DNA of 64,000 nt from JAAYLC01 sp035654795 (GTDB lineage Bacteria > Bacteroidota > Bacteroidia > Flavobacteriales > Flavobacteriaceae): contig DASRWC010000041.1 in the NCBI GenBank assembly GCA_035654795.1, positions 101,854 through 165,853 on the forward strand, written 5' to 3'. A model generated the notes under the pieces. That model did not search any database, was not told where the DNA came from, and worked only from the letters and a program-made list of their open reading frames with translations. This document shows positions 18,035 through 26,780 of this stretch, in pieces (position 1 is the stretch's first letter; each line of letters starts with the position of its first letter). The position numbers were made by a program, and so were the translations under genes.

Positions 18035-18847
18035 ATGCGCATACCCTTGTCACTGATATTTTTTCTGTTTGTTTGTTGGATTCAGGCTCAGAACATAAAA
18101 GCTATTGAAGCTGAAGGCAAGCTTCTTTACAGATTGGAAAAAGCATCCTGGTATGCTACAGATATTTTTGTAGATACGTACCACATTCTTGCTGGTTCTA
18201 CTGGTGGTTACGTTTCCTACCCTTCGTCAGAAAACTTGATAATTACTTCTTTTTATGACAAAGAAGATCCTTCTCTTATTCTTGTTCGTTTCACTTTTCA
18301 AGAACTTCCGGAGCCCGAACCTATTGAAATAACAGCTGTTCCCTCACCTGCCACTTCCAATGAACAGATTCTTATTGCCATGCGAGAAACCGTAAAGAAG
18401 GAGTTGCAAAATAATTCAGAAGGGTTTTTTCAATTTTACAAAGGATCAGCTCCTAACGTAATTCCACTTCTTCGAAAAAATGAATTGAAAACTTATATCA
18501 TATCAGCTTCCACAGAACAGGGCAAATTACTTCTTGGAAACGATTATGAACTCATCTTTGATAAGAAGTTCAATATAAAGAGGAAAAGAAAGTTGCATAA
18601 TTCTTTAATTGCATTTGATTTTCAAGGGGAAGAACATAAAATAGAATCCACGATGCATTCGCACGTTTTGTCAGATTTCATCACCGTTACCGATATTTGT
18701 ACTTTGCTTTTATATAAAGATTTTTTATCATGGGATTTTCATTATGTCCTAGGCAAAAAATACATCACTCTTTTTGACCTCAAAAGAGAATCGCTGGTGA
18801 TGATGAAATTAAAAGCTTGGAAAAAGATATCAAATTTTAAAAAATAA
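18035..18847 (+). CDS. secreted protein of unknown function
   Basis: I do not recognise this family. A signal peptide is clear (MRIPLSLIFFLFVCWIQAQ, cleavage after about residue 19). The mature part (about 250 residues) mixes beta-strands and charged segments, with a proline-rich patch (PEPEPIEITAVPSPATS) near residue 105. A long lysine-rich end closes the protein (LKAWKKISNFKK). It has no lipobox and no T9SS sorting domain, so it is probably periplasmic. The gap to recJ is eight bases, so the two are likely cotranscribed although their roles seem unrelated. Confidence 0.7.
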   Translation: MRIPLSLIFFLFVCWIQAQNIKAIEAEGKLLYRLEKASWYATDIFVDTYHILAGSTGGYVSYPSSENLIITSFYDKEDPSLILVRFTFQELPEPEPIEITAVPSPATSNEQILIAMRETVKKELQNNSEGFFQFYKGSAPNVIPLLRKNELKTYIISASTEQGKLLLGNDYELIFDKKFNIKRKRKLHNSLIAFDFQGEEHKIESTMHSHVLSDFITVTDICTLLLYKDFLSWDFHYVLGKKYITLFDLKRESLVMMKLKAWKKISNFKK

Positions 18848-18855
18848 AGCAGTTC

Positions 18856-20547
18856 ATGCGATGGAATTTAAAACCTAAGCCGGAGCGGGAGAAAGTTGAC
18901 CAACTTGCAAGGGAACTTCAGGTAGAGGAGCCTATTGCCAGCTTATTAGTTCAGCGTGGAATTGAAAATTTCGAACAAGCAAAAAAATTTTTCCGCCCGA
19001 GTCTTTCAGATTTGCATGATCCCTTTTTAATGAAAGATATGGATCGGGCCGTGTCCAGAATTTTGGAAGCACTTGAGCGAAATGAAAACATGCTGATATT
19101 TGGAGATTATGATGTAGATGGCACAACCAGTGTTGCCTTGGTGTGGGAATTTCTTTCTCGATTCACCTCCAATCTGGCTACTTATATACCGGATCGGTAT
19201 ATTGAAGGATACGGGATCTCCTATCAAGGAATTGATTTTGCCCACGATAATGATATTACTTTAATAATTGCTCTGGATTGTGGAATCAAGGCTATTGATA
19301 AAGTCAAGTATGCCAAAGAAAAAGGAATTGATTTCATTATTTGCGACCACCATCTTCCGGGCTCGATGATTCCTGATGCCGTAGCGGTTTTGGATCCGAA
19401 GAGAGAGGATTGTCCCTATCCGTTTAAAGAACTGTGCGGTTGTGGAGTAGGTTTTAAACTGATTCAGGCTCTAGCACAAAAACTTCATGTAGAATTATCT
19501 GAATTAATCCCACTACTGGATTTGGTAGCTACAGCCATAGGGGCAGATATCGTTTCCGTGACCGGAGAAAACCGGATTCTAACGTATTTCGGACTTCAAG
19601 TCATAAATTCAAACCCGCGCACAGGATTTCAGGCTATATTGGAAATGGTAAAAAAGAAAAAACTTACTGTCACCGATGTGGTCTTTATCATTGCTCCACG
19701 AATAAACGCGGCAGGAAGAATGAAGCATGCAAATCATGCTGTGGCATTGTTGATAGAACGATGTTTAACGCAAGCACGCCAGTATGCAAAGGAAATTGAA
19801 GAATTCAATAAAGAAAGAAGAGATAAGGACAAACAAATAACGGAAGAAGCGCTTTTGCAGATAGTTGAAAATCGTGAAGAAGAGAGGCATACCACCGTTG
19901 TTTATCACGAATCTTGGCATAAGGGAGTCTTAGGGATTGTTGCATCCAGACTTACCGAAACCTACTATCGCCCTACTCTCGTATTCACAAAAAGCGGAGA
20001 ACGTTTGGCAGCCTCTGCGCGTTCTGTGGTTGGTTTTGACGTTTATACTGCTCTGGAACATTGTGCGGAACATATTGAACAATTTGGCGGTCATAAATTT
20101 GCCGCCGGCTTGACATTACTTGAGGAAAAATTTGATCATTTCAAAAATGCTTTCGAAGACATCGTTTCTAAAACTATCGACAAGCGACTCTTAATTCCGG
20201 AGATTGAAATTGACGCTATTCTAAACTTCAATGATATTACTCCCAAGTTTTACAGGATTATCAAACAATTTGCACCTTTTGGTCCTGATAATCCGCTCCC
20301 GGTTTTTATGACATCAAATTTGCGTAGCACCGGTGCCAGTAGAGTTGTGGGCACCGATGGGAAGCATTTGAAATTAATGATGCAGCAGAACAACTCATCC
20401 ACCTTTAGTGGGATAGGTTTTAATCTGGGTCATAAATTTCCATCTATATCCGATGGAACCCCTTTTCAAATTGCGTATTGTCTGGATGAAAATGAATGGC
20501 AAGGTGAAGTAAGTATTCAGCTTCGGGTAAAGGATATTAGAACTTAG
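18856..20547 (+). CDS. recJ: single-stranded-DNA-specific exonuclease RecJ
   Basis: This 5'-3' exonuclease acts in recombination and mismatch repair. DHH-family motifs are intact: DYDVDGTTS (84-92), ALDCGIKA and CDHHLPG with DHH at 164-166. The DHHA1 region (RINAAGRMKHANHAV, GGHKFAAGL) follows. Length (563) is normal for the family. It is the second gene after the secreted unknown protein. It ends three bases before the convergent lpxH stop. Confidence 0.95.
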   Translation: MRWNLKPKPEREKVDQLARELQVEEPIASLLVQRGIENFEQAKKFFRPSLSDLHDPFLMKDMDRAVSRILEALERNENMLIFGDYDVDGTTSVALVWEFLSRFTSNLATYIPDRYIEGYGISYQGIDFAHDNDITLIIALDCGIKAIDKVKYAKEKGIDFIICDHHLPGSMIPDAVAVLDPKREDCPYPFKELCGCGVGFKLIQALAQKLHVELSELIPLLDLVATAIGADIVSVTGENRILTYFGLQVINSNPRTGFQAILEMVKKKKLTVTDVVFIIAPRINAAGRMKHANHAVALLIERCLTQARQYAKEIEEFNKERRDKDKQITEEALLQIVENREEERHTTVVYHESWHKGVLGIVASRLTETYYRPTLVFTKSGERLAASARSVVGFDVYTALEHCAEHIEQFGGHKFAAGLTLLEEKFDHFKNAFEDIVSKTIDKRLLIPEIEIDAILNFNDITPKFYRIIKQFAPFGPDNPLPVFMTSNLRSTGASRVVGTDGKHLKLMMQQNNSSTFSGIGFNLGHKFPSISDGTPFQIAYCLDENEWQGEVSIQLRVKDIRT

Positions 20548-20550
20548 ACT

Positions 20551-21321
20551 TTAATTTCGAATTGTTCCCTTAAAACTCTTCAATTCAAATTCTTTCCCAT
20601 CAAACACTCCGTAGGTATAATGACTAATCCAATCTCCGAGATTAAAGTAAATTGATTTCTCCGTAAGTTGGATTTTCATTGGTAAATGCCGATGTCCAAA
20701 AATGAAATAATCATAATGTTTTTCGCTGAGCTTCCTTTTAGCGTATTGTGCGAGCCATTCATTCTCTTCCCCCAGAAATTTTGTATCCTCATCTCCTGAA
20801 ATGAGTTTGTTTTTTACAGAAAGATATTGTGCAAGTCTGACTCCGATATCCGGGTGTAACCATCTGTAAAGCCATTTTGAAAAAGGGTTGGTGAAAACTT
20901 TTTTCATCCGCTTGTAGCCCTTGTCTCCCGGGCCAAGACCATCTCCATGTCCGATGAAAAAATATTTGCCGTTAAATTCAAAAGTTTGTGGTTTGTGGAA
21001 CACCGGAATGTCTAATTCGGTTTCAAAATAATCATCCATCCACAGATCGTGATTTCCGACAAAAAAATAGATCCGAATTCCCTTGTCGCGCAATTCGGCC
21101 AATTTGCCTAAGGTGCGAACGAAACCTTTTGGAACAACCGTTTTATATTCAAACCAGAAATCAAAAAGATCTCCCAAAAGGAAAATGACTTCAGCATCGG
21201 CTTTAACAGAATCCAGCCACTTGATGAAAATTCGTTCTCTTTCCCGGCTTGCTTCATACGTAGGCGCCCCAAGATGATTATCACTGGAGAAATAGATTTT
21301 TTTACCGGGAGATAGGGTCAT
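20551..21321 (-). CDS. lpxH: UDP-2,3-diacylglucosamine diphosphatase
   Basis: This calcineurin-like phosphoesterase makes lipid X in lipid A synthesis on the cytosolic face of the membrane. All metal motifs are present: SSDNHLGAP, LLGDLFDFWFEY, VGNHDLWM, IGHGDGLGPGDKGYK and FGHRHLP. I chose ATG 21321. An in-frame TTG two codons upstream is less likely. LpxH and the related LpxI/LpxG do the same step; the motif set favours LpxH type. It overlaps no gene. Confidence 0.9.
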   Translation of the reverse strand: MTLSPGKKIYFSSDNHLGAPTYEASRERERIFIKWLDSVKADAEVIFLLGDLFDFWFEYKTVVPKGFVRTLGKLAELRDKGIRIYFFVGNHDLWMDDYFETELDIPVFHKPQTFEFNGKYFFIGHGDGLGPGDKGYKRMKKVFTNPFSKWLYRWLHPDIGVRLAQYLSVKNKLISGDEDTKFLGEENEWLAQYAKRKLSEKHYDYFIFGHRHLPMKIQLTEKSIYFNLGDWISHYTYGVFDGKEFELKSFKGTIRN

Positions 21322-21370
21322 TGTCAACTTAAATTATGAGATGATTCTAAGGCTCGGATTATCTTTTATA

Positions 21371-21823
21371 TTATTCATTATCCTCAGCAAACCACTCAGC
21401 ATAACTACTATCGGTTTCCTGAAGACGCAATGAAAAAAGCTTGATTTTTTCCGGAAGTCGTTTTTGAATTTTTTTGGCAAAATCGATCACTAACATTTCG
21501 CTTGTTGGCTGATAATCTACCAGCAAGACACTATGTCCCCGATCACTTAACTCTTTAGCCAGTTCTACGTGAGGCGTGTTCTTGTTAAATACTGTGGCGT
21601 GATCAAAAACATCTACAATTTCTTCTTTCACGATTGTTTTCAGATCTCCAAAATCGATGACCATTCCAAATTTCACATGGTTGGAATCATCGATGGGTGT
21701 TCCTATAACCGTTACGAACAGTTTATAACTATGACCATGAACATTTCTACATTTCCCGTCATATCCGTAAAGTGCATGTCCTGTTTCAAAAGTGAAGGCC
21801 TTAGTAATTCTTATCTTTTTCAT
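21371..21823 (-). CDS. queD: 6-carboxytetrahydropterin synthase QueD
   Basis: It converts dihydroneopterin triphosphate to 6-carboxytetrahydropterin in queuosine/preQ0 synthesis. Zinc ligands are H16, H29 and H31 (CRNVHGHSYKL), with catalytic C25 beside them. The C-terminal ETDSSYAEW carries the conserved Glu. ATG 21823 gives 150 residues and follows a perfect -7 box. The longer frame starting at 21877 runs back past this box. Confidence 0.92.
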   Translation of the reverse strand: MKKIRITKAFTFETGHALYGYDGKCRNVHGHSYKLFVTVIGTPIDDSNHVKFGMVIDFGDLKTIVKEEIVDVFDHATVFNKNTPHVELAKELSDRGHSVLLVDYQPTSEMLVIDFAKKIQKRLPEKIKLFSLRLQETDSSYAEWFAEDNE

Positions 21824-21839
21824 AATTAGCAATATCCCG

Positions 21840-21847
21840 CAAAGATA
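21840..21847 (-). promoter_or_regulatory. -7 promoter element of queD
   Basis: The minus strand reads TATCTTTG, 17 bases before the queD ATG. Confidence 0.7.
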
Positions 21848-21930
21848 ATGCTTATTGAGTGTAAAACTCAAAAACAAGTCCGAGCGACAAATACTACTTT
21901 TTGGTGATTGTCAGAAAACTGCAAGCCTAA

Positions 21931-21938
21931 TATGTTTG
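21931..21938 (+). promoter_or_regulatory. -7 promoter element of the small lipoprotein gene
   Basis: TATGTTTG lies 50 bases before ATG 21988 in the gap divergent to queD. Confidence 0.6.
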
Positions 21939-21987
21939 CATCAAACAGTTGTGCTATTACAACATGAATTAACTTAAAATATATTCT

Positions 21988-22404
21988 ATGAAAAAATTAC
22001 TACCCTTTTTTGTTTTTATGCTCTTAACTTCAGTCTTTATATCTTGTAGTGGTGATGATGACGGTGCGCCGGCTTCAGGAAATATTATTGGCGTATGGAA
22101 ATATCACAGAATCGGCGGAATTATGAATGGAGAGGAATTTCTTCTGCCTTATCAACCGGAATGCTCAAGTGAGACCGATCGTGTAGAATTTGCCAACAAT
22201 AATTTAGCAAAAACCTACTACTACGAAGAAGACTGCTCCTTAGACTATGCTGAAGGAACCTGGGAATTGTCAGACAATATTCTATCAACCTTAATTGATG
22301 GATATGCTGAAACAGCTGAAGTATTACTCCTTACGGACACCACTCTGAAAGTCAAATCGTATGATATGAATGAAGTGATCATAACTGAACTCAAACGTCT
22401 TTAG
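21988..22404 (+). CDS. small lipocalin-like surface lipoprotein
   Basis: It is a 138-residue lipoprotein: signal peptide, lipobox ending FISC (Cys20), then SGDDDG. Acidic residues right after the lipidated Cys resemble the export signal of surface-exposed Bacteroidota lipoproteins. The rest (IIGVWKYHRIGG, CSLDYAEGTWELSDN) looks like a lipocalin-like small beta-barrel; ligand unknown. It has its own promoter, and no operon partner was found. Confidence 0.75.
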   Translation: MKKLLPFFVFMLLTSVFISCSGDDDGAPASGNIIGVWKYHRIGGIMNGEEFLLPYQPECSSETDRVEFANNNLAKTYYYEEDCSLDYAEGTWELSDNILSTLIDGYAETAEVLLLTDTTLKVKSYDMNEVIITELKRL

Positions 22405-22465
22405 CAGAAACACTTAAATCCAATCGGATGTAAGCCTAATTTAAATGAAGTGATGCAAAGTTGCT

Positions 22466-22473
22466 TATCTTTG
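22466..22473 (+). promoter_or_regulatory. -7 promoter element of the 2OG-Fe(II) oxygenase gene
   Basis: TATCTTTG lies 19 bases before ATG 22493. Confidence 0.7.
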
Positions 22474-22492
22474 TATCACTTTAATTTTATCT

Positions 22493-23128
22493 ATGCCGAA
22501 TGAACTTTTTGAACAGCTGGAATTCGTTGAAAATCCGTTGTTCGAATCTATAATTGAAGATTTAATTAATCAGAAATACTCCATAGTCGATAGCTTTTTT
22601 TCGGAAAAAGAAGTTCAACTCCTTCGACATTCTCTTCTGGCAAAATATGATGCCGATAGGTTTAAGAAATCGGCTATCGGAAGTCGGACTCAGGAAGAAA
22701 TTGACAAAACCATCCGCGGGGATTTTATTTTTTGGATTGATGAAACCCGGCAGGATGAAGCAGAACAAGGTTTTTTTACAAAAATCAATGATCTCATCCA
22801 GTACCTGAACCAAACCTGTTTTATGGGAATTCTGGAAAAAGAGTTTCATTATGCTGTCTATCCCATCGGAACATTTTATAAAAGACATCTGGATACATTT
22901 CAAAATGACGACCGTCGAAAACTGTCCATTGTTTGTTATTTGAACGAAGACGACTGGCCAAAAGAAAACGGTGGCGAGCTGACAATATATACGCCGACAG
23001 GTGAAATTGATGTACTGCCCTTACCCGGAAGAGTGGTCATTTTTGAGAGCCAGATTCTGGAGCACGAAGTGAAGATTGTCAAAAAATCCAAGCGACTAAG
23101 CATTACAGGCTGGCTGAAAACGCGATAG
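22493..23128 (+). CDS. 2OG-Fe(II) oxygenase, prolyl-4-hydroxylase-like
   Basis: This cytosolic dioxygenase is of the prolyl-4-hydroxylase type. Iron ligands are visible as H132 and D134 (YKRHLDTF) and H191 (LEHEV), with a basic pair K200/R201 for 2-oxoglutarate. The GGELTIY segment is typical. The target protein or metabolite is unknown; ribosomal protein or translation-factor hydroxylation is possible. It is monocistronic and convergent with the MATE gene. Confidence 0.85.
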   Translation: MPNELFEQLEFVENPLFESIIEDLINQKYSIVDSFFSEKEVQLLRHSLLAKYDADRFKKSAIGSRTQEEIDKTIRGDFIFWIDETRQDEAEQGFFTKINDLIQYLNQTCFMGILEKEFHYAVYPIGTFYKRHLDTFQNDDRRKLSIVCYLNEDDWPKENGGELTIYTPTGEIDVLPLPGRVVIFESQILEHEVKIVKKSKRLSITGWLKTR

Positions 23129-23141
23129 AAGCTCTTATATG

Positions 23142-23169
23142 TTAGACGCTAGATTTTAGACGTCTGATT
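23142..23169. repeat. 14-bp tandem repeat, first of two types
   Basis: Two adjacent 14-bp units, TTAGACGCTAGATT and TTAGACGTCTGATT, sit just after the oxygenase stop codon. They differ at three positions. Confidence 0.6.
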
Positions 23170-23196
23170 TTCAGGAGGAAAATTTCTTATGCCACA

Positions 23197-23230
23197 TCTA
23201 TTTTCTATATTCTATTTTCTCTATTCTATC
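23197..23230. repeat. 14-bp tandem repeat, second type
   Basis: Units TCTATTTTCTATAT and TCTATTTTCTCTAT are followed by a partial TCTATC that runs into the stop codon of the MATE gene. The unit length equals that of the neighbouring different repeat. Confidence 0.6.
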
Positions 23231-24554
23231 CCACCAAAGGCAAATATTTTTTTCTGAACTTGATAAACAGCGCCACACCTCGGTAGCCTATCCAGATGCC
23301 AAGAGCAATCCAGATCCCGGCGAGCCCCCAATTCACATATTTTGAAAAATACAACAAGGGAAGAAAAGCAATAAATGTTGCACCAAGCAATACATTGCGC
23401 AGATAAGCCATTTCTCCGAGACCTTTAAAAATAGAATCGAAAGTAAAAGCGAAGGCATTCAGTGGCAATCCAATCAGGACGATAAAAAAGATGCTGTAGA
23501 ATATGCCAAGCACTTCCGGTTCTTTTATAAACAACAATCCAATAGGTTTGTATAAAATAAATCCGAGAAGCATCAAGAATCCGGCGACAATCAGATTATA
23601 CAAATTGATTTTCTTTGTCACCTGCCATAATCCGTTAAAGTCACGTTCTCCCAAGAGCTTCCCGGAGAGCATATTTGCCGCTGCTCCGAATCCGTCCAGG
23701 AAGAATGCTGAAAAAATCCATACGTTAAAAGCAATGGTATGCGCTGCCACATATTCTTTTCCTAAGGCTGCGGCTTCACGTGTAGCGAAAACAAAGGCAA
23801 TGTTTAGCGCAAGTGTTCTGACAAAAAGATTCAGACTCATGCTAATCAGGCGTCGCATTTCGAAATGGATAGGAAGCTTAAAAGAGAGACGTATCTCAGT
23901 TTTTTTGTATAAATAATAGAACGCCATAATCGCCATGACCATTTGCGAAATCAAACTAGCCCAGGCCGCTCCTTTAAGTCCCATTGGATTTATGAAGTCT
24001 TGAATTCCGAAAACCAGTGCGAAATCCAGTCCGATATTTAAAATTGCTCCTACTGTTGCGATAATCATCGGCCAGAATGTATTCTGAAGTCCGCGAAAAA
24101 TTCCGAAAATAGCAAAAGTGAAAAGCGTGAGCGGAAAACCCCATACCCGAATGCTGTAATAATCGATACTGTATTGCAACACGAGACCTTCAGCATTCAT
24201 CAGTGTAAAGATTTCTTCGACAAAAAAATATGTAGAAACGAGCACGATGATGCTTATAGCCACATTAAGATAAATAGCTTGTGCAGGAAACAATTTTAAG
24301 TCATCGATTTTTCCTGCGCCGAGATTTTGGGAAATGATTGTGGAAATCGCGCTGCGTGTTTGCCCGAGAATCCATATCAAAGCGGAAAGAAAAGCGCCTA
24401 CAATTCCAACTGCTGCAAGGGCTTCGATCCCGTTTTCTTTTATATTCCCAACAACGGCAGCATCGGTGGCAGAAATCACCGGCTCCGCAATTCCGGAAAT
24501 GATGGCAGGAATGGCTAGTTGCTGAATGCGCTTGAACGAGATGTCGGTTTTCAA
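23226..24554 (-). CDS. MATE family efflux transporter
   Basis: It is a 442-residue inner-membrane protein with twelve predicted hydrophobic helices in two bundles. The N-terminal helix pattern IQQLAIPAIISGIAEPVISATD and VVGNI is the MATE signature. Such proteins extrude drugs or metabolites by Na+ or H+ antiport; the substrate is unknown. The start appears to be TTG (24554): no ATG lies nearby in frame and the family N-terminus begins at this point. Confidence 0.88.
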   Translation of the reverse strand: MKTDISFKRIQQLAIPAIISGIAEPVISATDAAVVGNIKENGIEALAAVGIVGAFLSALIWILGQTRSAISTIISQNLGAGKIDDLKLFPAQAIYLNVAISIIVLVSTYFFVEEIFTLMNAEGLVLQYSIDYYSIRVWGFPLTLFTFAIFGIFRGLQNTFWPMIIATVGAILNIGLDFALVFGIQDFINPMGLKGAAWASLISQMVMAIMAFYYLYKKTEIRLSFKLPIHFEMRRLISMSLNLFVRTLALNIAFVFATREAAALGKEYVAAHTIAFNVWIFSAFFLDGFGAAANMLSGKLLGERDFNGLWQVTKKINLYNLIVAGFLMLLGFILYKPIGLLFIKEPEVLGIFYSIFFIVLIGLPLNAFAFTFDSIFKGLGEMAYLRNVLLGATFIAFLPLLYFSKYVNWGLAGIWIALGIWIGYRGVALFIKFRKKYLPLVG

Positions 24555-24580
24555 GATCGGAATATAGTTGTAAAAACGTG

Positions 24581-24588
24581 CAAATTTA
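24581..24588 (-). promoter_or_regulatory. -7 promoter element of the MATE gene
   Basis: The minus strand reads TAAATTTG, about 27 bases before the TTG start. Confidence 0.55.
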
Positions 24589-24722
24589 GATAATCGGAAA
24601 TTAATGGCTGAGTTTGTAATTGGTTTAAGGATTTTCCGGGTCTTCCGGAAGTCGCTGAATATCTAATTTTTAAGGCCAAAAAACTTTTACAAATTGACGT
24701 TGTATTAATTAAGAAGAAAAAC

Positions 24723-24730
24723 TATCTTTG
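24723..24730 (+). promoter_or_regulatory. -7 promoter element of atpD-atpC
   Basis: TATCTTTG lies 84 bases before the atpD ATG, giving a leader of about 75-80 bases. Confidence 0.7.
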
Positions 24731-24813
24731 CACCGTTTAAAACGAGAGGTTTAAAACGAAGAAAATCGAGAGACATTTTCTTCATAGTCATCTAAAATAT
24801 AAACACTTATATA

Positions 24814-26319
24814 ATGTCAAAAGTTTCAGGAAAAGTTGCGCAAATCATCGGTCCGGTAGTGGACGTTGTTTTCGACAGCGGTTCAGAGCTTCCTAAAATT
24901 TACGATTCTTTGGAAGTTAATAACGGAGGAACCACGCTGGTTTTGGAAGTTCAGTCGCATATTGGTGAGAACATGGTACGTACCATTTCAATGGACTCTA
25001 CCGACGGTCTTAGCCGTGGTGTGGAAGCTGTTGCAACCGGCGCACCTATTCAAATGCCTATTGGGGAAGCCGTTCACGGTAGACTTTTTAACGTAATCGG
25101 TGATGCTATCGACGGAATTGGGAATCTTCCTAAAACAGGAGATAATGGATTGCCTATTCATAGAGAAGCTCCAAAATTTGAAGATTTGTCAACTTCTACC
25201 GAAGTACTTTTTACTGGTATTAAAGTAATTGACCTTATTGAGCCTTACGCAAAAGGAGGTAAAATTGGTCTTTTTGGAGGTGCGGGAGTAGGAAAAACAG
25301 TTCTTATTCAGGAATTGATTAACAACATTGCAAAAGGACACGGAGGTCTTTCCGTATTCGCAGGTGTTGGAGAACGTACCCGTGAAGGAAACGACTTGCT
25401 TCGTGAGATGCTTGAGTCAGGAATTATCCGATACGGTGATGATTTCTTGAAATCTATGGAAGAAGGCGGATGGGATTTGACCAAAGTGGACAAAGAAGCC
25501 ATGAAAGAATCTAAAGCTACTTTCGTATTCGGGCAGATGAATGAGCCACCGGGAGCACGTGCTCGTGTTGCGCTTTCAGGACTGACCATTGCTGAATATT
25601 TCCGTGACGGAAGCGGTGAAGGACAAGGAAGAGACGTTCTTTTCTTCGTTGATAATATTTTCCGATTTACTCAGGCAGGTTCTGAGGTATCTGCGCTTCT
25701 TGGACGTATGCCTTCAGCGGTAGGATATCAGCCAACTCTTGCTACCGAGATGGGTGCGATGCAGGAGCGTATTACTTCTACAAAAAGAGGTTCAATTACG
25801 TCTGTTCAAGCGGTCTACGTACCTGCGGACGACTTGACTGACCCGGCGCCGGCTACAACCTTCGCCCACTTGGATGCAACTACCGTACTTTCCCGTAAAA
25901 TTGCCGAGCTTGGTATTTATCCGGCTGTGGATCCGTTGGATTCTACTTCACGAATTCTTACCGCCGATATTCTTGGAAATGAACACTACAACTGTGCCCA
26001 ACGCGTAAAAGAGTTACTTCAGCGCTATAAAGAACTTCAAGATATTATCGCCATTCTTGGGATGGAAGAACTTTCTGAAGAAGATAAACTTGCTGTAAAC
26101 CGCGCACGTCGTGTGCAGCGTTTCTTGTCTCAGCCATTCCACGTAGCTGAGCAGTTTACAGGGATTCCGGGAGTACTTGTAGATATTAAAGACACCATTA
26201 AAGGGTTCAATATGATTATGGATGGTGAACTGGATCACCTTCCGGAAGCAGCTTTCAACTTGAAAGGAACCATTGAAGAAGCAATTGCAGCAGGAGAGAA
26301 AATGCTTGCTGAAGCTTAA
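24814..26319 (+). CDS. atpD: F1Fo ATP synthase subunit beta
   Basis: It is the catalytic beta subunit of the F1 head, making ATP on the cytosolic side of the membrane. The P-loop GGAGVGKT is at 155-162, and the DELSEED-like segment (MEELSEEDK) and VFAGVGERTREGNDL are present. Length (501) is normal. Only atpC follows; the remaining subunit genes are not in this window, as is usual in Bacteroidota where atpDC is separate from the main cluster. Confidence 0.98.
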   Translation: MSKVSGKVAQIIGPVVDVVFDSGSELPKIYDSLEVNNGGTTLVLEVQSHIGENMVRTISMDSTDGLSRGVEAVATGAPIQMPIGEAVHGRLFNVIGDAIDGIGNLPKTGDNGLPIHREAPKFEDLSTSTEVLFTGIKVIDLIEPYAKGGKIGLFGGAGVGKTVLIQELINNIAKGHGGLSVFAGVGERTREGNDLLREMLESGIIRYGDDFLKSMEEGGWDLTKVDKEAMKESKATFVFGQMNEPPGARARVALSGLTIAEYFRDGSGEGQGRDVLFFVDNIFRFTQAGSEVSALLGRMPSAVGYQPTLATEMGAMQERITSTKRGSITSVQAVYVPADDLTDPAPATTFAHLDATTVLSRKIAELGIYPAVDPLDSTSRILTADILGNEHYNCAQRVKELLQRYKELQDIIAILGMEELSEEDKLAVNRARRVQRFLSQPFHVAEQFTGIPGVLVDIKDTIKGFNMIMDGELDHLPEAAFNLKGTIEEAIAAGEKMLAEA

Positions 26320-26334
26320 AAATAGATATGAGAT

Positions 26335-26368
26335 TTGAGAAGTGAGATTTTTTGATTTCACTTCTCAA
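26335..26368. repeat. intercistronic hairpin between atpD and atpC
   Basis: TTGAGAAGTGA (26335-26345) pairs perfectly with TCACTTCTCAA (26358-26368) around a 12-base loop containing T6. It has no downstream T-run, so it may act on mRNA processing or stability instead of termination. Confidence 0.6.
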
Positions 26369-26391
26369 CTTATTATCACAATACAAAAAAT

Positions 26392-26667
26392 ATGTACTTA
26401 GAAATTGTAAATCCTGAAGCTTCTTTAGTTACCGGTGAGGTAGAGAGCGTTACCGTTCCCGGAGTGGAAGGAGAATTCCAAATGCTAAAAAATCACGCGC
26501 CTATCGTTTCTGTTCTTCAGGCGGGAAAAGTGAAATTTGAAGGGAATCCGACCATTGCGGAAGAGTTCAAAAGCCAATTTGCCAAAGAAGGAAACAAATG
26601 GGTATTTCACATCAAAGGTGGAACCGTAGAGTGTAACAATAACAAAGTGATTATTCTGGCAGATTAA
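26392..26667 (+). CDS. atpC: F1Fo ATP synthase subunit epsilon (short form)
   Basis: This central-stalk subunit has only the N-terminal beta-sandwich (MYLEIVNPEASLVTGEVESVTVPGVEGEFQMLKNHAP). It is 91 residues long, compared with about 130-140 in many bacteria, so the C-terminal helical pair that can inhibit ATP hydrolysis is missing. Short epsilon is common in Bacteroidota. It is cotranscribed with atpD, 72 bases after its stop, across a hairpin. Confidence 0.93.
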   Translation: MYLEIVNPEASLVTGEVESVTVPGVEGEFQMLKNHAPIVSVLQAGKVKFEGNPTIAEEFKSQFAKEGNKWVFHIKGGTVECNNNKVIILAD

Positions 26668-26691
26668 TCTCAACTTCTTAAATAGATATTC

Positions 26692-26728
26692 AAAAATTCC
26701 AATGTCTTCGGGCGTTGGAATTTTTTTA
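26692..26728 (+). terminator. strong intrinsic terminator of atpDC
   Basis: AAAAATTCCAA (26692-26702) pairs with TTGGAATTTTT (26715-26725). The top of the stem closes on a cUUCGg tetraloop (26706-26711). T-runs follow. Confidence 0.9.
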
Positions 26729-26780
26729 TTTTCTTAAGGATTGTTCTTCTTGTGCCGCACCACGGAAAATTAATTATTCT

